Of a stretch of DNA of 30,717 bases, positions 7,094-13,890 are shown one piece after another. Each line of letters begins with the position of its first letter. The first letter of the stretch is position 1. This stretch comes from an uncultured Collinsella sp. (GTDB lineage: Bacteria; Actinomycetota; Coriobacteriia; Coriobacteriales; Coriobacteriaceae), in NCBI GenBank assembly GCA_900755685.1, contig CAAEHI010000055.1:1-30717 (forward strand), read 5' to 3'. Under the pieces are notes generated by a model. It did not search any database and was not told the DNA's origin. It worked only from the letters and a program-made list of their open reading frames with translations. The position numbers and the translations under genes were made by a program.

Positions 7094-9599
7094 GGTGATA
7101 AAGGTGACGGAACAGAAGATGAGCCCGCAGGCTATCGAGGTGCGTGGCGCACGTGTACACAACCTCAAGGACATCGATATCGATATTCCGCTGGGAAAGC
7201 TCGTGGGTATTGCCGGCGTATCGGGTTCGGGCAAGAGTTCGCTGGCGCTGGGGGTTCTTTATGCCGAGGGCTCGCGTCGCTACTTGGAAGCACTCAGCAC
7301 CTATACTCGTCGTCGCCTAACACAGGCCGAACACGCCCAGGTGGACGAGGTGCTGCACGTGCCGGCGGCGCTCGCATTGCATCAGCGCCCCAGCGTGCCG
7401 GGCGTGCGCTCGACCTTTGGTACCATGACCGAGCTCAACAATAGCCTGCGTCTACTCTTTAGCCGCTGCGCCCATCACGTCTGCCCGCATTGCGGGGCGC
7501 GGGGGGAGCCGAGCCTTAACGTGGCTGCGGGCCTGTCGCTCACGTGCCCCGCATGCGGCCGCGAGTTCTACGCGCCGGGTGCCGAGGACCTTGCCTTTAA
7601 CAGCGGCGGTGCGTGCTCTACCTGCGGCGGCACTGGTGTCATGCGCGAGGTGGACGAGGCGAGCCTGGTGCCCGACGAGTCAAAGACCATCAACGAAGGC
7701 GCGGTGCTTCCCTGGGGTACGCTCATGTGGGATCTGATGAAGCAGGTAGCCGGCGAGATGGGCGTGCGCACCGACGTGCCGTTTAACCAGCTCACGCCTC
7801 AAGAGCGCGACATCGTGTTTCATGGTCCGGCGGTTAAGAAGCACATTCTCTACGTCCCCAAAAACGGTGAGGGCGCCACGCCACTCGACTTTACCTACTA
7901 CAACGCCGTCTATACCGTCGAGAATGCGCTCGCCAAGGTTAAGGACGATAAGGGGCTTAAGCGTGTAGCTCGCTTTTTGTGCGAGAGGCCATGCCGTGAC
8001 TGTGGTGGCACGCGTCTCTCCGAGGCTGCGCGCCAGCCCCAGGTGCGCGGTATCAATCTGGCGCAGGCGGCGGCCATGACGCTGGGCGAGGCGATTGAGT
8101 GGATGCGCGGGGTGCCTGCATCCTTGCCGCCCGAGATGCGGCCCATGGCGACGGATATCTGCGATTCGTTTTTGAGCGCGGCCCGTCGTCTGGTCGACCT
8201 GGGTCTCGATTACCTTTCGCTCGATCGCGCCGGCGCCACGCTCTCCACGGGTGAGCGCCAGCGCGTGCAGCTTGCTCGCGTGGTGCGCAACCGATCGACG
8301 GGCGTGCTTTATGTGCTGGACGAGCCTTCGATCGGCTTGCATCCCGCCAATGTCGACGGCTTGGTGGGCGTGATGCGCGATCTGGTGGATGACGGCAACA
8401 CCGTGGTTGTTGTCGACCACGATACACGTGTGCTGGCGGAAGCCGACTATCTGGTCGAGATGGGCCCCGTTGCCGGAGCAGGCGGCGGCAATGTGATCGC
8501 CGCTGGTACGGTAGACGAGGTCGAGCAATCGCAGAGCAGTCGCATCGCGCCGTTTTTGCGCGCCGAGCCCAAGCGCTTGCGTCCGCAGGTGACTGACGAC
8601 GAAATGTTCGACCAGGGCCATATCCGCATGGCGACCGATGCCATCCATACCGTCAAGCCGCTCGAAGTCGATATCCCGCGCGGTCGCTTGGTTGCGGTTA
8701 CGGGTGTTTCGGGTTCGGGCAAGACGACGTTGGTGCTCGAGACGCTCATCCCGGCACTCAAGGCGCAGGCAGCTGGCGAGCGCCTGCCGGGGCACGTGCG
8801 TTGGGTCGATGCCGAGGGTATTGCCCGCGCAAACCTGATTGACGCTACGCCCATCGGCGCCAACGTGCGCTCGACGGTAGCGACTTATGCCGACATCCAT
8901 GATGAGCTGCGCCGCGCCTTTGCCCGTACGCCCGAGGCCAAGGCAGCCGGCTACAAGGCGGGCGCCTTTAGCTACAACACCGGCGCCTTGCGCTGCCCTA
9001 CGTGTGACGGCACGGGCTCGATATCGCTCGACGTGCAGTTTTTGCCCGACGTCGAGATCATCTGCCCAGCATGCCGTGGTTCGCGTTACGCCGAGGCCGC
9101 CTCGCATATCCATCGCGAGGGTAAGGACGGGAGCTTGCTGACGTTGCCGCAGCTCATGGACATGAGTGTGGACGAGGCTATCGACGCTACGGTGGGGCTC
9201 AAGAAAGTTCAGGCGCGCTTGCAGACCTTGCACGACCTGGGCTTGGGTTACCTCACGCTCGGTGAGCCTACGCCGGCGCTCTCAGGCGGCGAGGCGCAGC
9301 GCCTTAAGCTCGCGAGCGAGATGGGCCGCGTGCAGGATGATGCCGTATTCGTATTCGACGAGCCCACGATTGGCCTGCATCCGCTCGATGTTCAGGTGCT
9401 GCTGAGCGTGTTTGACGGCCTCGTTGCCAAGGGCGCCACAGTCGTCGTGATCGAGCACGACCTCGACCTTATCCGTAACGCCGATTATGTGATCGACATG
9501 GGTCCGGGCGGTGGCGACGCCGGCGGGCAAATCGTCTGCGCCGGCACGCCGGGCGACATCGCGGCCTGCCCCGCAAGCATCACCGGTCGCTACCTATAG
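7086..9599 (+). CDS. UvrA-like ABC ATPase (UvrA2/DrrC type)
   Basis: This 837-aa protein has the two-ABC-domain layout of UvrA: Walker A GVSGSGKSS (44-52) and GVSGSGKTT (about 540-548), signature LSTGERQRVQLARVV (about 388) and LSGGEAQRLKLA (about 732), and two Walker B segments (LYVLDEPSIGLHP, FVFDEPTIGLHP). Zn-binding Cys pairs (CPHC, CPAC, CSTC, CRDC, CPTC, CPAC) are kept. Canonical UvrA is about 940 aa, so about 100 residues are missing. Short forms of this kind (class II UvrA, DrrC) lack the UvrB-interaction region and are linked to DNA-binding drug tolerance. That fits here but is not proved. The ATG at 7086 overlaps the ATPase gene; an in-frame ATG at 7119 after AAAGGTGA is an alternative start. 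Confidence 0.87.
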   Translation: MSRVIKVTEQKMSPQAIEVRGARVHNLKDIDIDIPLGKLVGIAGVSGSGKSSLALGVLYAEGSRRYLEALSTYTRRRLTQAEHAQVDEVLHVPAALALHQRPSVPGVRSTFGTMTELNNSLRLLFSRCAHHVCPHCGARGEPSLNVAAGLSLTCPACGREFYAPGAEDLAFNSGGACSTCGGTGVMREVDEASLVPDESKTINEGAVLPWGTLMWDLMKQVAGEMGVRTDVPFNQLTPQERDIVFHGPAVKKHILYVPKNGEGATPLDFTYYNAVYTVENALAKVKDDKGLKRVARFLCERPCRDCGGTRLSEAARQPQVRGINLAQAAAMTLGEAIEWMRGVPASLPPEMRPMATDICDSFLSAARRLVDLGLDYLSLDRAGATLSTGERQRVQLARVVRNRSTGVLYVLDEPSIGLHPANVDGLVGVMRDLVDDGNTVVVVDHDTRVLAEADYLVEMGPVAGAGGGNVIAAGTVDEVEQSQSSRIAPFLRAEPKRLRPQVTDDEMFDQGHIRMATDAIHTVKPLEVDIPRGRLVAVTGVSGSGKTTLVLETLIPALKAQAAGERLPGHVRWVDAEGIARANLIDATPIGANVRSTVATYADIHDELRRAFARTPEAKAAGYKAGAFSYNTGALRCPTCDGTGSISLDVQFLPDVEIICPACRGSRYAEAASHIHREGKDGSLLTLPQLMDMSVDEAIDATVGLKKVQARLQTLHDLGLGYLTLGEPTPALSGGEAQRLKLASEMGRVQDDAVFVFDEPTIGLHPLDVQVLLSVFDGLVAKGATVVVIEHDLDLIRNADYVIDMGPGGGDAGGQIVCAGTPGDIAACPASITGRYL

Positions 9600-9602
9600 C
9601 CG

Positions 9603-9635
9603 AATGTGATAAAGGGACTGCCTCTTTGTCACATT
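9603..9635. repeat. Palindromic repeat, family B copy 2
   Basis: Arms AATGTGATAAAG (9603-9614) and CTTTGTCACATT (9624-9635) pair throughout with one G-T wobble; the loop holds GGGACTGCC. Length is 33 nt, as in copy 3. It sits 3 nt after the UvrA-like stop and 5 nt before the end of the convergent ATPase gene, filling nearly the whole gap, so it may be their shared terminator. Confidence 0.8.
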
Positions 9636-9640
9636 GATTT

Positions 9641-10741
9641 CTATTTCACGCATTGAGCCGCGAGATAGTCGCGGAAGAATGGCAATTCAAATGCGACGAG
9701 CCCTCGTCCTCGTTCTCCAATGATGCCGGCATCTATCATGCGGCGTCGGTAGCGGGAGACCTGCTGCGGCGAACGCTTAAGGCGCTCGACAAGGTCGGCG
9801 GTGGTGGACTCTTCCTCGTCATCGAGCATGGCGATGAGGAATCGCTTGTCCTCTGCAGTGAGTTCCCGATAGGTTGCCGCGAGGATTCGGTCGTCCATCT
9901 CGTCGCGCGCGATTTTGATTCCCAGGTCAAAGTCGCGTGACGAGATTTCCTTCGAATCGCTTGTGAGATCCCAGGCACGGTAGCCTACGAGTTGCAATAG
10001 GAAGGGAAAACCAGAGATCGAGCGAACGGCTCTATCGATTCCCTCGGCATCTGCTAGGCGATCGTTTTCCTGGATTGTGCGAATCAAGGCCTCGCGTACG
10101 TCATAGTCGGCAATGCGACCCAGATGATATTGTTGGGCGCGGCGAAGGAACGAGACCGTCTTGTGGTTCAGTAGCGTCGATACGTTGTTGGGAAGTCCCG
10201 CCATGAGCAGGGCGACGCGTTTCCCATCGGTCACAAAGTGCTGATACGTCGCTGCGAGCTGGATCATCTCGTCGAGTGTCGGGTCCACCTCGTCAACCGT
10301 GACAAGCAGACCGGTGCCCGCCTCGTTGAGCCGGTCGATGATGTCGCTCATGCGGTAACGCCAGGTTGAGGCATCGTGAACGCGACTGACCTCGATGCTG
10401 CCGAGCGGTGCAATTCCGAGACCGGTGACTTCGAAGTGGTTGGACGAGTCGATGAGATGGGCTGCGGCACGTTTCGCCCCGAACTCGATTTCCTCAAGCA
10501 TTCCCGGGAGCGCGGTCGTCTTTACGGCAATCCAGCCGTGGGATTCCGCCCTTGTCGCGAGCGACGACATGAGAGCGGTTTTACCGGTTCCACGCGCGCC
10601 TGAGAAGATCGAGGTCAATTCTGGGCGCCTGCGCTGGCTCAAGAAGGCACGGTCCAAATCCCGAATAATCTGTTGTCTGCCAGCGAGATGGGCAGGAACC
10701 TCACCAAAACTGGGGGTAAACGGGTTCTCGAGATATTCCAC
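9641..10741 (-). CDS. Orc1/Cdc6-like AAA ATPase, paralogue 2
   Basis: This 366-aa ATPase is paralogous to the one at 5975-7093. It starts ENPFTPSFGEVPAHLAGR, has Walker A GARGTGKT (48-55), Walker B LLVTVDEVD with D150 and E151, the shared FLRRAQQ (198-204) and QLVGY (250-254), and a C-terminal winged-helix-like part (TADLVERLKRSPQQVSRYRR), which suits DNA binding. The chosen start is GTG at 10741, preceded by AAAGGAG at 6 nt. It converges on the UvrA-like gene, so the two ATPases flank that gene and both point towards it. An AT-rich inverted repeat lies upstream. The cellular role is unknown; NTP hydrolysis and DNA binding are family-based inference. Confidence 0.82.
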   Translation of the reverse strand: MEYLENPFTPSFGEVPAHLAGRQQIIRDLDRAFLSQRRRPELTSIFSGARGTGKTALMSSLATRAESHGWIAVKTTALPGMLEEIEFGAKRAAAHLIDSSNHFEVTGLGIAPLGSIEVSRVHDASTWRYRMSDIIDRLNEAGTGLLVTVDEVDPTLDEMIQLAATYQHFVTDGKRVALLMAGLPNNVSTLLNHKTVSFLRRAQQYHLGRIADYDVREALIRTIQENDRLADAEGIDRAVRSISGFPFLLQLVGYRAWDLTSDSKEISSRDFDLGIKIARDEMDDRILAATYRELTAEDKRFLIAMLDDEEESTTADLVERLKRSPQQVSRYRRRMIDAGIIGERGRGLVAFELPFFRDYLAAQCVK

Positions 10742-10765
10742 AAGGCTCTCCTTTCACACCGCCGT

Positions 10766-10789
10766 TTAACTTCATTTTACTTTAGTTAA
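10766..10789. promoter_or_regulatory. AT-rich inverted repeat before ATPase 2
   Basis: Arms TTAACT (10766-10771) and AGTTAA (10784-10789) are separated by 12 AT-rich bases and lie 25-48 nt upstream of the GTG start at 10741. On the minus strand TAAAAT in the centre could be a -10 element. The surrounding 40 bases are strikingly AT-rich for this genome. A combined promoter and operator is inferred. Confidence 0.45.
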
Positions 10790-10859
10790 TTCTGATTAAA
10801 AGTGAGGGCTCTCTATCTAGAGCATCAATTAGGCGTGTGTGCCGTCGGCGTGGCGCTCG

Positions 10860-10892
10860 AATGTGACAAAGGGACAGTCCCTTTGTCACATT
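10860..10892. repeat. Palindromic repeat, family B copy 3
   Basis: This is the perfect member of the family: 16-bp arms starting AATGTGACAAAGGGAC, around a single central A. The right arm ends 7 nt inside the trmL stop side: the 3' end of trmL (minus, ending at 10886) overlaps it, so the repeat supplies the final codons and stop of TrmL as well as a likely terminator. Confidence 0.85.
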
Positions 10893-11485
10893 CCCGGAAA
10901 GCCTGTTTGGCGCAGGGCTTCGTAGAGGACGATGGCGGCGCTGTTGGAGAGGTTGAGTGCGCTGATGCGGTAATCGTCCGGATTGACGAAGTTGCCGCAG
11001 ATATCCTGTTGAAGGATGGCCTCGTGGCTGTCCTCGGTATGCCCGAGCGATTCCTCGTGAGCTTCCCAAGCCTCGGCGTTATCGAGTGAGTCGCAATCGC
11101 GCAGCATCGGGATGCGCTCGCAGCGCTCGGACGCCGCGGCAAGCAGTGGCTCGGGAATGCCCGAGCTCTCGCTGCCAAAGACCAAATAGTCACCGTCACA
11201 GTAGGTGCTTTGCGCATAGGTGCGGCGTGCCTTTTTGGTCAGCAGGTGCAGGCGACCATCGGCGGGGGAGAGACCGTTGCGCGCAAGGAAATCCTCCCAG
11301 CTAGCATAGGTCGTCACGTCCAAGTTTTGCCAGTAGCCCAGGCCGGCGCGACGCACCGTCTTGTCGTCGAGCGAAAATCCCAGCGGCTCCACCAGATGCA
11401 GGCGGGCGCCGGCAACCACGCAGGTGCGGCCGATATTGCCCGTATTGGCCGGAATCTCGGGCGCATACAGCACAATGTTGAACAT
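10886..11485 (-). CDS. trmL: tRNA (cytidine/uridine-2'-O-)-methyltransferase TrmL
   Basis: This 199-aa SPOUT methyltransferase should methylate the 2'-O of the wobble base (C34 or U34) in certain leucine tRNAs. It opens MFNIVLYAPEIPANTGNIGR (motif 1), has LVFGSESSGIPEPLL (motif 2) and ends ALNLSNSAAIVLYEALRQ (motif 3), which together form the trefoil knot and SAM site. TrmL is usually about 155-160 aa; the extra length is an acidic insertion of roughly 40 residues between RIPML and ALNLSN. The ATG at 11485 follows AAGGAG at 5 nt; upstream in-frame extension crosses the terminator of the preceding gene and was rejected. The gene ends inside a palindromic repeat. Confidence 0.9.
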   Translation of the reverse strand: MFNIVLYAPEIPANTGNIGRTCVVAGARLHLVEPLGFSLDDKTVRRAGLGYWQNLDVTTYASWEDFLARNGLSPADGRLHLLTKKARRTYAQSTYCDGDYLVFGSESSGIPEPLLAAASERCERIPMLRDCDSLDNAEAWEAHEESLGHTEDSHEAILQQDICGNFVNPDDYRISALNLSNSAAIVLYEALRQTGFPGM

Positions 11486-11506
11486 GAATCTCCTTGGCTC
11501 AGAACG

Positions 11507-11541
11507 AAAAACCACCACGAAGGGCACCTTCGTGGTGGTTT
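11507..11541 (-). terminator. Intrinsic terminator after the CobW-family gene
   Basis: On the minus strand the arms AAACCACCACGAAGG and CCTTCGTGGTGGTTT enclose a 3- to 4-nt loop and are followed by a T run (TTTTTCG). It lies between the end of the CobW-family gene (11581) and the trmL start (11485). Confidence 0.88.
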
Positions 11542-11580
11542 GGCGGTTACGTAGGCGGACAAATGCCCGCTTGGATAAAC

Positions 11581-12711
11581 CTAGGCGCGGTGCCAGTCGG
11601 TCAGGCAGGCATCGAGGGAGGCGATGAGCGCATCCTTGTCCATGTGACGGCCGATGATGCACAGGCTCGTCATACGGTCGCCCGTCTCGTCGTCCCAAAT
11701 CTGCATGATCTCGGGGTTCTCGTCGATGATCTTCTGTTTCTCGCCCTCGGGCGCCGAGTCGACAAACAGGCCGTTCTCCATCAGGCGCATCTGGTGGCCG
11801 GCCTGCTCAAACATGTAGCACATGTCCGGATCGCCGGTCTGCCACAGCGGGCCTTTGACGCGAATGACCTCGTCGGGCCACTCCTGCTCAACATAATCGG
11901 TGAACTTCTGCAGGTCAAACGGCTTACGGCGCGAGTACACAAAGGTCTCGATGTCGTACTCGAGCACCTCGGGGTCGTCGTGCTCCTCGGGATGCTCCAT
12001 GGCCTCGATCCAAGCGGCGGAGTTGTAGGCGCGCATAAAGTCGAAGCGGTCGGTATCGAGCAGCTCCTCCATGGGGACCTCGCCGTTTTGAGCCTCGACG
12101 ATCACGGCGTCTTTCTGCAGGCTGCGCACGATGGCCTTAAGCTCGGCGATCTGCTCAGGGCTCACGGTATCGGTCTTGTTGAGGATCAGCGTGGAACAGA
12201 ACTCGATCTGCTGGATGAGCAGGCTCTCGATGTCGTCCTCGTCGATATCCTCGGCCAGCAGGTCGCGACCGCCGTTGAACTCGTCGTACATGCGGGCGCA
12301 GTCGACCACGGCCACGATGTTGTCGAGCGCGAGTTTGGGCTCGCCGCCCACCTTGGCCTCGTCGCAGAAGCTCGAGATGGTGTAGGCGATGGGGATAGGC
12401 TCGCAGATACCCGATGCCTCGATGATGATGTAATCGAAGTTGCCCGAATCGGCGATGCCCTGCAGCTGGTTGGCCAGGTCATCCGAAAGCGTGCAGCAGA
12501 TGCAACCGTTGGTGAGCGGGATGAGGTCGTCGGTCTCGGAAAGGCCGCCGTCGGCGATGAGGCTAGCGTCGACATTGATCTCGCCGATATCGTTGACGAT
12601 CACGGCGGCGCGGATGCCGCCGTCGTTAGCGAGGATGTGGTTGAGCAGTGTGGTCTTGCCGGCACCGAGGTATCCGGTAAGCATGATGATCTTCACGGGT
12701 TTGTTGGGCAT
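11581..12711 (-). CDS. CobW/P47K-family GTPase metallochaperone
   Basis: This 376-aa G3E GTPase probably delivers a metal such as zinc to client enzymes. Walker A is GYLGAGKTT near residues 12-20, the metal-binding CxCC motif is present as NGCICCTL near residues 66-73, EASGICEP follows, and the guanine-specificity NKTD lies near residue 192. The C-terminal CobW_C domain begins about residue 255 (YDIETFVYSRRKPFD). The ATG at 12711 is preceded by AAAGGAGG at 5 nt; an ATG seven codons upstream lacks a binding site. COG0523 proteins are often under Zur control, but I see no clear Zur box upstream. The metal is therefore not assigned. A strong terminator follows. Confidence 0.87.
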   Translation of the reverse strand: MPNKPVKIIMLTGYLGAGKTTLLNHILANDGGIRAAVIVNDIGEINVDASLIADGGLSETDDLIPLTNGCICCTLSDDLANQLQGIADSGNFDYIIIEASGICEPIPIAYTISSFCDEAKVGGEPKLALDNIVAVVDCARMYDEFNGGRDLLAEDIDEDDIESLLIQQIEFCSTLILNKTDTVSPEQIAELKAIVRSLQKDAVIVEAQNGEVPMEELLDTDRFDFMRAYNSAAWIEAMEHPEEHDDPEVLEYDIETFVYSRRKPFDLQKFTDYVEQEWPDEVIRVKGPLWQTGDPDMCYMFEQAGHQMRLMENGLFVDSAPEGEKQKIIDENPEIMQIWDDETGDRMTSLCIIGRHMDKDALIASLDACLTDWHRA

Positions 12712-12797
12712 GTGCCCTCCTTTGTTAGACATGGCTTACAGTTGAATCTTATGCCAAACGCTCGCTCTTATACCCACGCGCTGGCAAATAACACAGG

Positions 12798-13139
12798 CTA
12801 CTCCCAGGCTCCCCATACATCGGGGCAATAACCGACGGTGGCCTTTTTGCCGTTGCGTACGATGGGCTCGGCTAGAACCTGCTGGTTCTCGAGCAGTTTG
12901 TCGAAGCGCTGACTGGGGGTAAGGTGCTGAATGAGCGCGAGCGTCTCCTCGTCCTTGGCCTTGGGGTTGAGCAGTTTGTCGATGCCGCCGACCGCCTGCA
13001 TCACGCTCGTGAGCTCGCCCTTGCTCATCTCCTTTTCCTTAAGGTCGATAAACTGCACCTTAATGCGGCGCTCCTTAAAATAACGCTGCGCCTTCTTGGT
13101 GTCGAAAGACTTTTTGGTGCCGAAGATTTGCACGTTCAT
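12798..13139 (-). CDS. ArsC/Spx-family protein without the N-terminal cysteine
   Basis: This 113-aa protein has the thioredoxin-like ArsC/Spx/YffB fold: MNVQIFGTKKSFDTKKAQRY at the start, FIDLKEKEMSKGEL, a GGIDKLLNPKAK segment near residue 51, and LAEPIVRNGKKATVGY near residue 88. In YffB-like relatives residue 11 (GxKxC) is the cysteine used for chemistry; here it is serine (TCT codon). Cys105 in GYCPDVW is the only cysteine. Arsenate reduction is therefore unlikely, and a structural or regulatory role is more plausible. The ATG is set by the family start; the ribosome binding site is weak. It lies 16 nt downstream of the flavoprotein gene, probably co-transcribed with it. Confidence 0.8.
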   Translation of the reverse strand: MNVQIFGTKKSFDTKKAQRYFKERRIKVQFIDLKEKEMSKGELTSVMQAVGGIDKLLNPKAKDEETLALIQHLTPSQRFDKLLENQQVLAEPIVRNGKKATVGYCPDVWGAWE

Positions 13140-13155
13140 AGTATGTTCCGCCGTT

Positions 13156-13779
13156 CTAACGAATGAAGTTGGTCGTTGCGCGATCGGCTTCGGGTGCGTT
13201 GATGCCGGCGGCCTGTCCTGCCTCGATGCAACGCAGGAGCCAGGCCATGTTTTTGCCGATGTTTCGCATTGTGGCAAGGCCCTCGGCGTCCCCATCGGCG
13301 TCGCCGGGCACGCGGCCAAACACGTTGTTCCAGTAGGTGGAAGCGACCACGGGCATTTGCTTAATGGTGAAGTACTTGTTGAGCACATCGAAGGCGGTCG
13401 ACGTGCCGCCGCGACGGGCGACGGCGACTGCGGCGCCGGGTTTGTGCTCAAAGGCATGCCCGCCTGCATAGAAGGCGCGATCGAGGGCCGAAAGGATGCG
13501 GCCGCTGGGGTGCGCGTAGTAGACGGGCGAGCCAAAGACAAAGCCATCTGCCTGCTCGGCGGCAGCGATGAGCTCGTTCACCACGTCGTCGTCAAAGGTG
13601 CAGCGTCCGCCAAGCTTGCCGCACCGACCACAGCCGATGCAGTCGCGAATGGGCTTGGCACCCAGTTGAAACACCTCGGTATCAATGCCTTCTGCATTGA
13701 GTTGCTCGGCGACCTCGGCGAGTGCGCGGGCGGTGTTGCCGTTTGCCTTGGGACTGCCATTGACCAAAAGAACCTTCAT
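13156..13779 (-). CDS. NADPH-dependent FMN reductase-type flavoprotein with four-Cys cluster
   Basis: This 207-aa flavodoxin-like protein begins MKVLLVNGSPKANGNTARAL, the FMN phosphate loop (GSPxxxGNT) of NAD(P)H-dependent oxidoreductases. C47, C50, C53 and C60 form a CX2CX2CX6C cluster (DCIGCGRCGKLGGRC), like that of iron-sulfur flavoproteins. GSPVYYAHPSGRILSALDRAF near residues 83-103 is the usual FMN-contact segment. It probably passes electrons through FMN and perhaps an Fe-S cluster; the substrate is unknown. GGGAG lies just upstream of the ATG at 13779; the GTG before it is an alternative start. The ArsC/Spx-like gene follows closely, suggesting a two-gene redox unit. Confidence 0.86.
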   Translation of the reverse strand: MKVLLVNGSPKANGNTARALAEVAEQLNAEGIDTEVFQLGAKPIRDCIGCGRCGKLGGRCTFDDDVVNELIAAAEQADGFVFGSPVYYAHPSGRILSALDRAFYAGGHAFEHKPGAAVAVARRGGTSTAFDVLNKYFTIKQMPVVASTYWNNVFGRVPGDADGDAEGLATMRNIGKNMAWLLRCIEAGQAAGINAPEADRATTNFIR

Positions 13780-13841
13780 CACAAACTCCCTCTGCTGTCG
13801 GTGACTTCTGCGGAGGATTATCGCACGAGAGGGCAGATGGC

Positions 13842-13886
13842 GTGGGGCGCGATGTGAAACGGCTTGTGTTTCACATCGCGCCCCAC
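13842..13886. terminator. Long perfect hairpin after the GGDEF gene
   Basis: Perfect 19-bp arms starting GTGGGGCGCGATGTGAAAC enclose a 7-nt loop. The hairpin lies 4 nt from the stop codon of the minus-strand GGDEF gene. There is no T run, so it may act as a rho-independent terminator of weak type or as an mRNA-stabilising structure. Confidence 0.6.
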
Positions 13887-13890
13887 AACG

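Noticed and set aside
7680..9233. Open frame of 517 codons on the minus strand opposite the UvrA-like gene
   Set aside because: It lies fully antisense to a gene with clear ABC and zinc motifs; it has no ribosome binding site and a composition typical of a GC-rich shadow frame.
11494..12831. Open frame of 445 codons on the plus strand opposite the CobW-family gene
   Set aside because: The CobW frame on the other strand has all motifs and a strong binding site. The plus frame runs through the terminator hairpin and shows no recognisable domain.
13842..13886. Possible family B or C repeat
   Set aside because: Its 19-bp stem lacks the GGGAC loop core, so it was kept as a gene-end hairpin only.
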